A stretch of DNA of 64,000 nt from NCBI GenBank assembly GCA_949317995.1, contig OX439049.1:11470395-11534394 (forward strand). The letters run 5' to 3'. This document shows positions 24,432 to 35,800 of this stretch, piece by piece. The DNA comes from Acholoe squamosa. Its lineage: Eukaryota > Annelida > Polychaeta > Phyllodocida > Polynoidae. The first letter of the stretch is position 1. Every line of letters begins with the position of its first letter. The notes under the pieces are model-generated. The model had not been told where the DNA came from. It saw nothing but the letters and a program-made list of their open reading frames with translations, and searched no databases. The position numbers were made by a program, and so were the translations under genes.

Positions 24432-26982
24432 GTTTATGTGCACGTACCTACTACCACAGTACATATGAAGCAACAAGGACCAAGGGGCAGGATGATTGTA
24501 AGAAAATTGGTGGTAACTTGGCTAAAGTTACTAAAACATCTGAAAACCAGGAAATTGTGGACTTCAGGTAAAAGGAACTATAACATTGTTATACATTTCT
24601 GTCAGCATCCTTGAATAATAGGAAGAGCTTCTTGACTATTTAACTATCCTCAGGCTAACTCATTCTATTTTGGTCCACGACTATCCCAATCAACTATTGA
24701 ATTACAAATTTATAAAATATTACATGCAATTGATGTAACATATACCATTCTGCAGCCTACTCATGATGAAACACTCAGTTCAAGCCAGTTGGAAGCAATT
24801 CTTGCTAACCTTTAGTTTTGATTGAACTCAGGCAGTATGCATTTGTTCTTTTTGTACACTGTAAAAAAAATGTTGTTAAAAAAATGGCGGAATCCTCGTC
24901 CCAAAGTCGCCAGAGATCTGTCTTTGTTTTTACAGAAAAGTTATTTTCACAGAGTTTCCTTGCACCATCATACTGCCACCTGGGGCTTCTTGTAAAAACT
25001 ATATTGGCTCCCTGCTAAATAATTAGTTTTTACAAGGATCCCTTGTAGATTCATCACTAATTTTTCACAGCGTATATTGCCACAGCCCACCAGGCTTCAG
25101 TGCACACAGTGTTATTATACCTCAGAATCTTTGCCAAAGTCAGGTTAAATAATGCAACCCAGGCATATATGATTAGATTGGTAACTATGGAGAGTGTCGA
25201 ACCTCTCTCAGACATGTGCAACAGAGTAACATGACATATAAATTATCTAGCATCTTAAATACCTATTATTTGTAGTCTCATGCGATAGGTTCCAAAAGGG
25301 CACTAAAAAGGTTATGAACAGCACATATATGTGTGTTATTTAGAATATTCTCAATGATATGTCAACAGTAGTGAGATCTAAAATCATTTAAAGAATTAAA
25401 TGGAAGAATTCAATGGAAGAGGTCGAGGATTTTCAAAACTTTTCTGTCGCCATGACAACCATTTCCCTTAGATACATTGAAAATGCTCTGTTGATTTCTT
25501 GGTGCTTTGCCATTTTTGACTCTCACAATGGACAGATGGACAGTAGTTGCCATGGCAACAGAAACTAAACATTTTGAAATTCGACCTCTGCCTTTGACTT
25601 CTATTCCCTTAAATTGATAAACAGGGATAGTCCCCTAAATTTTAGAACGAAATGAGCCTAGGCCAAGGATATTCTTGATATCAGTCTCCACTAAGTGTTA
25701 ATTGCAAAAAGGGGAGACCATAAAACATTGAATATAACCCACTGAACAGGACTTGAGTTGGGAACGTTCACAACTTGGGCAAGAGAACGTGATTATCTCC
25801 AGAAATTTGGACGTACCAGAACATCTTATCCTCGAGAGAAAAAAAAACATGTCCAGTTCCTGGGAATATCCTGTGTATTTCCTGAGATATTCTCGAGTAT
25901 TTCCTGACAAATTCCTGAGCCATTCTCGAGATCTAGACTCGAGAACTTTCTTAGGTACAAGATGTTATGGTGTGTCCAAATTTCCAGGGAAAATCATGTT
26001 CTCTATTCTTGTATTCACAAGTCGGGACTCGAGAAATTCCTGAGTAATTCTCGAGATCTTGTTCAGTGGTAAGGCGCAACTTATTTACGAGGATGGACTC
26101 CCAGTGCACCTTAAAGGGGAGGCTATCATACTGTAGAACTGTACTGAATTACCTAAAGTGCATTATAGTATCTTCTTCAACTCAAATCAGGCGCATCTAT
26201 ATCTTTTAATGGTTAATTTATCCTGGCTATCAATCATGGGCCTGGGCCTGTATTGAGTCTCGCCAGCCAAAACTTAAAGCTAGGAACCATTTTGTGTCAT
26301 GTAAAATATGTCAAGTGTAATGGAGGGTGTTTATGCAGGGTGCAACTTATGGGGGTGTGGATGGGGGGTCCCCCATGTCACATGTCAATTTTAAGAAATG
26401 GTTATGTCACATGTCACTTAAATCCCCATGTCCCATGTCACCTCTAAGAACCTCTCATGTCACATGTCGATTTTAAGAAATGGTTATGTCACATGTCACT
26501 TAAATCCCCATGTCCCATGTCACCTCTATAAGAACCTCTCATGTCGATTTTAAGAAATTGCCATGTCACCATGTCAAATTTAGTGGTCCACACCCATACT
26601 TATATGTCAGATACCACAATACTTCATGAAAATAGTTCATCCTCCTTATAAGAGCCTGGATTCAAGAACATCTTGTTGATTGTTAGCGATATATTTCAAT
26701 GTGATCACACATAAAGACATGTATTAATTATCATATCTCATTCCCTTTACACATAACCTTATCACAGGCAGAAATGGGACCCTGGTAATGCCCATTGGAT
26801 AGGTGGAAGTGCCACAGGTGTGAACGACTCCTGGGTGTGGCCCGATGGGTCGGATGTAGATTTGGACATAACAAGCACTAACATTTACAATGGAGAGATC
26901 TACCTGTCATTACTGTCCAATTATACATGGAGGGATAACGCCGAGTCAACAGAACTGTACTTTGTGTGTGAAGTAGACACAG
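24432..26982 (+). CDS. gene 2 exons 2-3: CTLD1
   Basis: Exon 2 (24432-24567) and exon 3 (26768-26982). GGNLAKVTK, WIGGSATGVNDSWVWPDGS and YFVCE are conserved with gene 1, and the inner cysteine pair is again missing. The 2.2 kb intron between them holds a MITE (25739-26069) and an 83-bp tandem repeat. Confidence 0.85.
25739..26069. mobile_element. PIF/Harbinger-like MITE in intron 2 of gene 2
   Basis: Terminal inverted repeats CCACTGAACAGGACTTGAG (left) and CCACTGAACAAGATCTCGAG (right, reverse-complemented). TAA stands on both flanks, fitting the 3-bp TWA target duplication known for PIF/Harbinger elements. The interior has repeated CTCGAG and TTCCTGAG motifs and no ORF. Confidence 0.55.
26370..26560. 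repeat. about 83-bp tandem repeat, 2.3 copies
   Basis: Units contain CATGTCACATGTC, TTTTAAGAAATGGTTATG, TCCCCATGTCCCATGTCACC and AAGAACCTCT, repeated in the same order. It lies in intron 2 of gene 2. Confidence 0.8.
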
Positions 26983-27256
26983 GTAAGGATCTCTATGATG
27001 CCTAATAAAACAGTCCTGGTCCATTTTCATCATGATGTACCAATGGAGTGCTAGTGAGATGCATTAGTGCATCATGCTGCCTCTTCACTTTGTAATGCTA
27101 CGTCACTCCTGCTTCCATATGTTTCAAAGATACAGCGATATGCAATGTATACCTTACCCCTGACCTTCAATCTGCTAATACATTAGTGTGTCATGCCCAT
27201 GCGGCATTCATCCATCATGCTGACTGATGAAACTTGCTGGTTTAAAGGCTAAATAG

Positions 27257-27483
27257 TACCGTAATCTCCCGCGTATAAGGCGCATCTTATACATGAATCA
27301 AAGCCCTACTGCACCTTATAGAAGCTCCCAAAGAAGGGGGTGCATCTTATAGGCGGGGTAATTTTACTATAGAAAAGTACTAAACCCTCAAAAAACAAGC
27401 CCCAGGTGCGCCTTAAAGCTTTCTCCTCAACTCAGGGTGCACCTTATACGCGAGGTGTGCCTTATACGCGGGAGATTACGGTA
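27257..27483. mobile_element. MITE with GCGTATAAGGC termini, copy 2
   Basis: Begins TACCGTAATCTCCCGCGTAT, with the matching inverted end at 27464-27483, bounded by TA. Same family as 4900-5194 but shorter. It lies in intron 3 of gene 2. Confidence 0.8.
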
Positions 27484-27715
27484 TATCCATTTGTTAGTTC
27501 CTTGGCAGTGGCTAGTCACCTTAACAGCACTTCATTGGTGTATCAACCGTGTAGGGCGAGCATGATACATGAATGCAGCTCCTGTAACAAGTAGACTCAC
27601 CAGGGATCATCCAGGGATTTACACTTATTTAGGTGTCCTGCCAAATTAAGTGCATAATGCATTAAGATACTCTATCACCCTTAGAACTAAGCTAACTGCA
27701 TGCATCTTTCTGCAG

Positions 27716-28237
27716 GTTCAGCAGATGCCAATGCAGCTGCTGACAGACGTTCCTGCTGGGTTCTCAATGGTATAATGGTCCCTCCACTAGGTATTTGATT
27801 CAGAGATTCACTTTATAGGCAATGCAAGTCATATCTCTGTACTAAGAAACTGTCTTGTATAACTTGCCTCATTTTTCAAGCAAACCTTTTTCAAAATTTT
27901 AAACATAATAGGATGACTTCACATGTCAAGTCACTGCTAATTGTGTATGTAATTCAAATAGTGAGAGAAATTGAAGTCACCTAAAGATGAATACATGTAT
28001 TTCTGGTCCAAAGGACTAGACTTCTCTGAAATTTTGAGGTCGACATGTACTAATTATTAACCTGCCTTCTGCAGATTACCCTTCTGCTACTTGTCCTAGC
28101 GGAAAGATGTATTATGTACAAGAATCAATGGACGTTATTCGCAGCTGGGCAGATGCTAGACTAGAGTGTAACCAGGCTAATGGTGACTTGGCTACAATCA
28201 CGAGTGAAGATGAAAATGATATTGTACTAAGACTAAG
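27716..28237 (+). CDS. gene 2 exons 4-5: linker and first half of CTLD2
   Basis: Exon 4 (27716-27790) encodes the linker with ADRRSCWV. Exon 5 (28075-28237) encodes GKMYYVQES, SWADARLEC and GDLATITSEDEN and ends in phase 2. Both are intact with consensus splice sites. The partner exon lies 16.7 kb downstream beyond retroelement 1. Confidence 0.85.
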
Positions 28238-28251
28238 GTAAATTGTACCAT

Positions 28252-28617
28252 GAGGCCTGAAAAAATGGTTTGTTTCCAGTTACCCGACCGACCCTAGCAA
28301 AACAGGGCCGATCCTGGAATATTTCTTTTTTATTTTGTGAATTTTTGACATTTTTTGGCAATTTTAGGGACTTTCCCCGTTATTTTCATATTTTTTTTCA
28401 TAATTTTTTTCGTGGAGCTTATCTAGGTCCTCATCTTTTGGTATATAGTTCATAACAGTCATTCATATCTTTAACATATGCTTCACATTTCTTGTGTTTT
28501 TCATAATTCAACTGTAATATCAGAATCCAACATGTCTGCCCATACATTTCTATACAACATCAAAAAAAAAATCCGACCTTCCGACCCTAGATGTTTGAGG
28601 CATTATTTTTTGGCCTG
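28252..28617. mobile_element. possible MITE in intron 5 of gene 2
   Basis: Diverged inverted ends: AGGCCTGAAAAAATGG on the left, and AGGCCAAAAAATAATG on the right after reverse complement. CGACC...GACCCTAG motifs lie inside both ends. No coding content and no certain target duplication. Confidence 0.35.
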
Positions 28618-28651
28618 ATACGCTATCTTGCATGCCTTGAACTTTAAAACA

Positions 28652-28869
28652 GGTGCTCCACCGAACATGCAAGGTGCTCCACCAAAGATGTAAGGTGTTC
28701 CACCAAACATGTAAGGTGCTCCACCTAACATGTAAGGTGTTCCACCAAACATGTAAGGTGTTCCACCAAACATGTAAGGTGTTCCACCAAACATGTAAGG
28801 TGTTCCACCAAACATGTAAGGTGTTCCACCTAACATGTAAGGTGTTCCACCAAACATGTAAGGTGCTCC
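28652..28869. repeat. 21-bp minisatellite split by retroelement 1
   Basis: About ten units with the core CCACCAAACATGTAAGGTG. The array stops at the left LTR and resumes with two units at 44821-44860, so the retroelement inserted into it. The final CTCC at 28866-28869 is repeated at 44821-44824 as a target duplication. Confidence 0.85.
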
Positions 28870-30164
28870 TATGATATACCATTTTATTATTCCATAAATT
28901 GTAACATATTTTGTATTAATCAAAGGATATCTATGAAATTAATACATAGGTTGGTTCTAAGAGCTATAAGAGCGCTCAAACTTTGTATAAGAGCGTTCAT
29001 GCCCCACTGCACACCAGCCAGGTCAGTTACAAACACACTCTCTGACATCAAAGGCTCCGACCTAATGGTTCACTGCACAATATAATAAAAATGAGGGTCT
29101 CAGTGTGCGACCTCATGGTCCAGTGCACAAACTAATAAGTTGTAAGTGAATGCAACCGGCCGTCACGGGTGCCTGAGCACCGCTGACGCCGTCATGAGTG
29201 TCTGAGCACTCTAATAACTGAACAATGGGTTACATAAGCACGACGCCATAACCGTCCGGTCGCTCTAGCGTCGCTCCTGAGCGAGCTAGGTCAAATATCA
29301 AAGCATTTATTATTAAGGAAGTTATGCCATGGAGACTGAATGGAGCTCCGAGTGCACTACAGACAAACCGGCGGGAGTTATGCGCCTATCCAGCGGGCAG
29401 TTCAAACTTGGCATATTCAACTCCGCGCATGCGCAAAATGGCGGCTGTAGCTGCGTAAATGACCGAGTTATGAGGGTTTGAAGTTACAGAACCGACCAAG
29501 ACAATGGGGGACACAGCGGCGCCCATGGGGGTCCTTTGTGCACTCAGTGACACATGAAAGGCTCCCCTCTAACAATTGTAGAGTTAGGCAGATGCTACTG
29601 GCCCCAGTCAGTCTGGAGGTGCTTTTCCAAGATTTGCTACAAATAGCCTGTCTGCACCTCCAGGAAGACAGAACACCAAGAACCGCTCTAGAGGTAACAT
29701 CTCCAGTCATCTCCTACTACCTGCTATACCACTGCACTATGGTGAAACTATGCTAGGCAGGCATTGGTTTCTATCATTAGTGGCCAGGGGGTATCTTCCT
29801 CAAGACTTCCACCAGAGGGTAAAGTTATTCATTATTACATTATCACTCTAAGCAGCAGGTCAGGAGCTAGGTGTGGGAACCCACCTAGAACTATGCTGGA
29901 CATTGTATTATTATTACCTCACAGGTGGAGTGGAACAGAACATTATACCTTATAACTTACTGTATATTTACTGTATGTACAAATTACCTACATACTAATT
30001 ACTGTATGATTGATATTTCTTACATGTTGCCTAAAGCTGAATAAATCAGTGACAACTGGAAATAACACTACTTTATGAGAGCTTAATGTACTTACACTAT
30101 ATACCACTAGTCTTATGATATTTCTCATATGACAACTTGATCATGCACAATAACTAGTATGACA
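28870..30164 (+). repeat. 5' LTR of retroelement 1
   Basis: 1295 bp, starting TATGATATACC and ending AGTATGACA. AATAAA near 30042 is a candidate poly(A) signal. Relative to the 3' LTR it lacks about 55 bp near 29311, next to a short TTAT repeat. Small ORFs in the LTR occur in both copies and are not supported as genes. Confidence 0.9.
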
Positions 30165-30167
30165 AAG

Positions 30168-30182
30168 TGGTGGAGAACATCC
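30168..30182 (+). promoter_or_regulatory. candidate primer binding site of retroelement 1
   Basis: TGGTGGAGAACATCC starts three bases after the LTR, the usual place for a tRNA primer site. Its first nine bases could pair with the 3' end of an alanine-type tRNA; beyond that the match fails, so the primer is uncertain. Confidence 0.4.
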
Positions 30183-30321
30183 TACTAAGATCCCAAATTA
30201 CCCAATGCTCTCTAAAAACTCTAAAATTTAAGCTGGCAACACTACTGAAAACAATCATACACACAGTAAACACCACTCCACCCACCCAGTGACCTTGACA
30301 CCATGCCCACCAAGGTCACCA

Positions 30322-30751
30322 ATGAGATCTCCCACACATCAATGAGATCTCTCACACAACAGTAAGATCTCCCACACATCAGTGAGATCTCCCACATACC
30401 AGTGAGATCTCCCACACACCAAGGAGATCTCCCACACGATCAGTGAGATCTCCCACATACCAGTGAGATCTCCCACACACCAAGGAGATCTCCCACACGA
30501 TCAGTGAGATCTCCCACATATCAGTGAGATCTCCCACATATCAGTGAGATCTCCCACACATCAGTGAGATCTCCCACACATCAATGAGGTCTCCCACACG
30601 TCAGTGAGGTCTCCCACACGTCAGCGAGGTCTCCCACACGTCAGCGAGGTCTCCCACACGTCAGTGAGGTCTCCCACACGTCAGTGAGGTCTCCCACACG
30701 TCAGTGAGGTCTCCCACACGTCAGTGAGGTCTCCCACACGTCAGTGAGGTC
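30322..30751 (+). repeat. 20-bp tandem array in the leader of retroelement 1
   Basis: About 21 units built from TCAGTGAGATCTCCCACACA, grading into TCAGTGAGGTCTCCCACACG toward gag. It lies between the primer site and gag, where packaging or translation signals normally are. Confidence 0.9.
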
Positions 30752-31127
30752 CACCCCACACATCAAGGTCTTATCAGTCAAGCTGGCAGAACAACACACA
30801 AAGACCTTACGTAGTCAGGGGCCTGTTGAAGAGGTCTCCCTCCCACCTAGATCTAGGAGGCCCACAGGAGGCAAACCAGCCTCCAGTACAACAGACCCAC
30901 ACTAAGTAGACCCCGCACCACCCACCCTGTCTACTCAGGGAACAACCAGTTCTCAGGGATCCAACATTTCCCAGGGATCTCTACAGGACGCTCAACTCAC
31001 GCTATCTACCTCAGGGGAAGAAGGATCTGCCTCAGGGGGTGGATCCACACCCTCATCTAGATCCTCCACCCCAGCTCCGGCCTTTGACAGCCACTCCTCC
31101 AGAGACACTTCTCCCACACCCTCCATC

Positions 31128-32825
31128 ATGGACACCGATGAAGGCCCCCAACCTAATCAGACAGCTGAGAAGATAAGGGCCTATGAGAAGGCCATCCAAG
31201 ATGCAGTTACTGCCCTAGAGACCAACAAGTCCCAGCAGGAGGAAAGGGAGAGGATCCTCAACCAACAACTGGCAGAGAGGAATGCAGCAATAGATGCTCA
31301 ACAGAAGGCCATGGAAGATCAGTCGAAGTCCCTAGAGAGACAACAACAACAGATAGCAGATCTCATGAAGATGGTATCATCCCAGACCCCACAGCCTTCC
31401 ACACCAGACATCACACCTGTTGTCACACCATCTGCCTCTGGATCCAAGGATGACATCATAATCTCCATGGTGTCCAACATGACCAAACTCATAGACAGAA
31501 AACAACAGGACGACAGAAAGATCAGGCTACATGAGGTAACAAAACCCAAAGCTTTCTCACACCCATCACCACTCATGTCAACAGCATTATTTATTGATCA
31601 CAAATTCCCAGAATATCTGAAGGATAAGTACAAAGTAACAGACAGTGACACCATGGTAACATATTTACCCAAGTACCTTGAAGGACAAGCACTAGCTTGG
31701 TTTGAATCCTTCAGGGAAAGTGCCACACCTGATATGTTGACATGGACCAATGTAGTGAATAAATTAAAAGAGTATTTTGCTACTCGAGACAATATCATCT
31801 CAAGGACAGCACTCCGTGCACAAAAGGTAGATGAACCTGTCCTAGACTATGCATGCCATCTCAGGAAAGTGTGTAATGCCCAACGCCAAAGCGATGAAAT
31901 CCTAAGCAAGGCATTTACCCAAGGCATGAGGCCCTGGATCTCTGTGGCTCTTGAGAACAAGAAAATAGACTCTTTTGACCAAGCCCTAGACCTAGCCTTA
32001 GAGGTTGAGACCCAAGAAAGATCTAGGAAGGTAAGGGATGCGGAGTCTAACCCGCAGCCTACTAAGAAAAAGGTCCAGGAAATCAGCACTAGTGCAGATG
32101 AAGATGTTAACCTAATGTCTAGTGCCCATGTAAGGCAACAGGAAGCTAAGGTTACATCAAGAGACCCTACCGGTAGATATAGAGGAAACAACTATGACCC
32201 CAACTACCAATCCAATAGAGGTAGAGGTAGAGGGGGCAACAACAACAACCGGGGGGGTCACAACAGTAGGAAAGACAACAGCTCTTCCAACTCCAACAAT
32301 GGTAACTCTTCATACAGTGATAGGAGAGACAGAACCCCAAGTAATGGCAGATCCTATAATAATCAAGGATCCAACAGTAGGAGCCATAGTCCACATAGGA
32401 ACTACAACTCTGGATCCTACAACAACTCTGGATCCTACAACAACAGCCAGGGTTCAAACAACTCTGGATCCTATAATCAAGGATCCAACAGTAGAAGCCA
32501 TAGTCCACATAGAAGCTACAACTCTGGATCCTATAATCAAGGATCCAACAGTAGAAGCCATAGCCCACATAGGAACTACAACAGTGGATCCTACAACAAC
32601 TCTGGGTCCCACAACAACCAGGGATCCAACAACTCTGGTCAATACAGCAACTCTGGTCAATATAACCAGGGTTCCAACTCACGCCAGGAGGATTACAAAC
32701 CTGACACAAGAGGTTACCAGGGGAACCAACACAGTAACCCCCAAATACCACCTCATGTAATGGATCAAATCTCCAAGCTCCTGGTGGCAAGCATCTCAGC
32801 CACCCCACAGAACCAGGAAAACTAG
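31128..32825 (+). CDS. gag: Gag of retroelement 1
   Basis: 565-residue structural protein. The ATG lies in a good context (CATCATGGA). A coiled-coil segment spans about residues 15-85. A retrotransposon Gag domain spans about 140-300, with QALAWFESF and LKEYFATRDN motifs. Residues 355-540 are low-complexity: an RGRGRGG stretch, then repeats of GSYN and SNSRSHSPHR. There is no CCHC zinc knuckle, so RNA binding is probably done by the RGG/RS-rich tail. The stop TAG directly follows the GGAAAAC heptamer. Confidence 0.85.
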   Translation: MDTDEGPQPNQTAEKIRAYEKAIQDAVTALETNKSQQEERERILNQQLAERNAAIDAQQKAMEDQSKSLERQQQQIADLMKMVSSQTPQPSTPDITPVVTPSASGSKDDIIISMVSNMTKLIDRKQQDDRKIRLHEVTKPKAFSHPSPLMSTALFIDHKFPEYLKDKYKVTDSDTMVTYLPKYLEGQALAWFESFRESATPDMLTWTNVVNKLKEYFATRDNIISRTALRAQKVDEPVLDYACHLRKVCNAQRQSDEILSKAFTQGMRPWISVALENKKIDSFDQALDLALEVETQERSRKVRDAESNPQPTKKKVQEISTSADEDVNLMSSAHVRQQEAKVTSRDPTGRYRGNNYDPNYQSNRGRGRGGNNNNRGGHNSRKDNSSSNSNNGNSSYSDRRDRTPSNGRSYNNQGSNSRSHSPHRNYNSGSYNNSGSYNNSQGSNNSGSYNQGSNSRSHSPHRSYNSGSYNQGSNSRSHSPHRNYNSGSYNNSGSHNNQGSNNSGQYSNSGQYNQGSNSRQEDYKPDTRGYQGNQHSNPQIPPHVMDQISKLLVASISATPQNQEN

Positions 32826-32860
32826 GATGTCACAGTGCCGATGGGCCAGTGCGCTGTGAC
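32816..32860 (+). promoter_or_regulatory. gag-pol -1 frameshift signal of retroelement 1
   Basis: Heptamer GGAAAAC (32816-32822) reads as G GAA AAC in the gag frame just before TAG. After a 6-nt spacer, 32829-32838 pairs with 32851-32860 (10 bp with one G-T wobble) around a 12-nt loop. Pol is open in the -1 frame across this point. The first triplet is GGA rather than three identical bases, as at the known MMTV pro-pol site GGAUUUA. The function is inferred. Confidence 0.7.
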
Positions 32861-35800
32861 ACCCCAAATACAAACAATCAATCAGGATTAACAAAGATCC
32901 AACCAGAGACAATTGCTAGTGCCAATCTACCATCTAACAGACAGAGACGTCCATCAGTGATACACATCACCCCACCAGATTCATCATCAAAGGATACAGG
33001 TGAGAGTACCAAGCTTTCTATTGTACTTCTTCAAAATGGCTGTATCAATGCAAATCTATATGATGTTTCAGATGTACAATGTTTGGTTGATACAGGTGCT
33101 ACTATCACCTGTGTCAGACAATCATTCCTCATGGATCTCCAAAAGAGATTCCATATCCAACTGAGGAAATCTAAAATCAACATCCATTTGGCAGATGGAT
33201 CGGTGTGTCATGTTAGACATTCAGCTATGCTGAACTTTAGAATCCAAGGTGTCAGATTCCAATACCAATTTGCTGTAATACCCAACCTCACACAGCCCGT
33301 TGTACTCGGCACAGATTTCTTAAGCACTACAAAATCTCAAATTGAATTTAATGTTGATCCTGAACAAATTCTCAAACCCATTAGGGCAGTGAGGGATTTT
33401 ACCATCCCTCCATTTTCTGAACTTGCAGTATTGGGTAAAGTCACATCTACTCAATCACTGCAAGGCAAAACTGGAGTAGTAGATAAACTCCAAAGAAATA
33501 ACAATGCCCCATATCTAGTTCAAAGGGCAGCAGTAACCCCCAGGGAAAATAACAAACATCCCCTAGTGTTACTCAACACCAGCAGGCGCCCACATAAAAT
33601 CAAAAAGGGTGCCATCATAGCTCTATTTCAGGAAGTCAAGGAATCTGATTTAGAAAAACCTCAACAGGTGTCAGACACTACCCCACACACTGATCAATCC
33701 ATCTCAGCCATACGGCCTGAGGATGTAACTCAATTCAGTGACACAGACTCAGACTGTGAGTCCACATATGCTGACCCTGAACCCAACTCAATCAGACTCT
33801 CTGAAATAGCTGCTATACATAGTGAGGCACATGACCTCGAGCCAGAATTGGAGGAGAATGTTCCACCAAAATCTGTGCTCACATCCAAAGATCAGCATGA
33901 TAGATTAGAATCACTGCTGACCAAGTATGATGATGTATTTGTAGGAAAAGATGGAGACATTGGTGCTACACACCTGTATACCCACTCAATACATGTAAAA
34001 CCTGAGGCAGTACCATGTCATTTCCTACCATATAGACAAACACCAGAAAAACAGGCCGCAATAGGGGAAGAGTGTGAAAGGCTAGTACAACAGGGCATTC
34101 TGAGAGAATGTGCTGAGGGCCCCTGGGCTTCCAGATCCTTTTTAGTACAAAAATCATCGGGAGGCCATAGGCTCGTCACAGATTTTCGTTATTTGAACCA
34201 GAACACGATAAATCAAGCCTTATCTACACCCCGGGCCGATGACACTCTAGACATGATAGGGTCACTCAGACCAAGAGTATTCAGTAAGCTAGATGCCCAA
34301 CAGGGATTTTTTCAAATTCCTATAAGACAGGAGGACCAGCATAAAACCGCATTCATAGCAAATGACAAAAAATATGTCTACGAAAGGATGCCGATGGGTT
34401 TAGCGACCGCACCTGCGGGATTCTGCCATCTAGTCACATTAATTCTGAACAAACTCAAATACAAATGTGCCCTACCATACCTAGATGACATATTGGTATT
34501 ATCACCATCAATCGAACAACACTTCCATGACCTGGAAGATGTGTTCAACAGCTTAAGAGTTGGTAAACTCAAACTGAAGAAATCAAAATGTGAATACTTC
34601 ATAGACAGAATAGACTTCTTGGGAATGAGAGTCACACCCATGGGACTACAACCATCTCCCACAAAGGTGGAGTCAATCAAAACCTTCCCAACACCAAAAT
34701 CAGTCAAAAATGTCAGATCCTTCACAGGCCTATGCCAATACTTCAAAAAGTTTATCAAAGGTTACGCCCAAATTGCTAGACCATTGTATGATCTACAGAC
34801 ACATCTCAAAGCATTTGTCTGGACAGAGGATGCAGATAATGCTTTCAAAACATTAAAGCATGCCCTCTGTACCAATGCTCTTCTCAGATATCCAAACTAT
34901 GAGAAAGAGTTCAGTTTGGCAACTGATGCTTCCAATGTGAGTTTAGGAGCTGTACTCTCACAGAGAGAGAATGAAGGAGTGCTCAGACCAGTAGCCTTTG
35001 CAGGTAGAACCCTCTCCAAACATGAGAGAAATTACAATACCACAGAGAGAGAACTACTGGGAGTAGTGTATGGAGTACTACACTTCAGACACTACCTAGA
35101 GACTAGACACTTCCAATTATACACAGACCATGCAGCCCTAATCCCACTATTAACCAATACAGGACTCACACATAGATGGGCCAGATGGGCTCTAGACATA
35201 CAACAATTTTCATTCACCATCCAACACGTGAAAGGTGATGATAACATACCTCCAGATGCTATGTCTAGAAGAGAATACCCAGACTCTGGACCCATGACTA
35301 ACCCTCCACCCCCACCAAGGAGAGTTAGAGCAGCCAGTAGAACCAAGTTTGCAAAAGTAACAAAGAAAGTACCATTCAAAAGGGATGATCCGCCCAACAC
35401 CATTGAAAGGCCAGAGACACCCATTAGGGGTATCTTAAAGCAATCTACACACTATGTGTTTTGCCACTGTGAGAGAGAATACTCACAACTCTTTCCAGAT
35501 AATGACTTCGAGCCTATCGAATTCTCATCACTCAATCAGATAGTGAAGGCAACTCCTAAGGAGCCACCCTTCACCCCACCTGACTCAGATGATGAAGATC
35601 CAGAAGACACAATATATGCTATTACTCAAGCAACTTCGAAATCAGTCAGATTCTTTGAACCAATGCAGGGAGAGGAAACATCAAACCATTTGTGTCCTAT
35701 GACCACACGCTCAAAGACTAGAGAAATGATTCAGGAGGGCATACCAAAACCCCCCACACAATCACAAACTATTCTAAAAGAGAAAAAGGTCACAGGAAAC

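Noticed and set aside
28653-28874. Repeated CKVFHQT-type and MFGGTPY-type ORFs
   Set aside because: Products of the 21-bp minisatellite, whose length is a multiple of three and therefore stays open on both strands.
29468-29955. ORFs in the LTRs of retroelement 1 (repeated at 44124-44611)
   Set aside because: They are short, overlap each other on opposite strands, lie wholly in LTR sequence and show no motif.
32167-32808. 213-codon minus-strand and 188-codon plus-strand ORFs over the gag tail
   Set aside because: Shadows of the low-complexity gag repeats: Cys/Tyr-rich or Thr/Pro-rich translation of the same 30-base pattern.
34378-34758. Several 60-126 codon minus-strand ORFs inside pol and env of retroelement 1
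   Set aside because: Antisense shadows of a well-supported coding frame.
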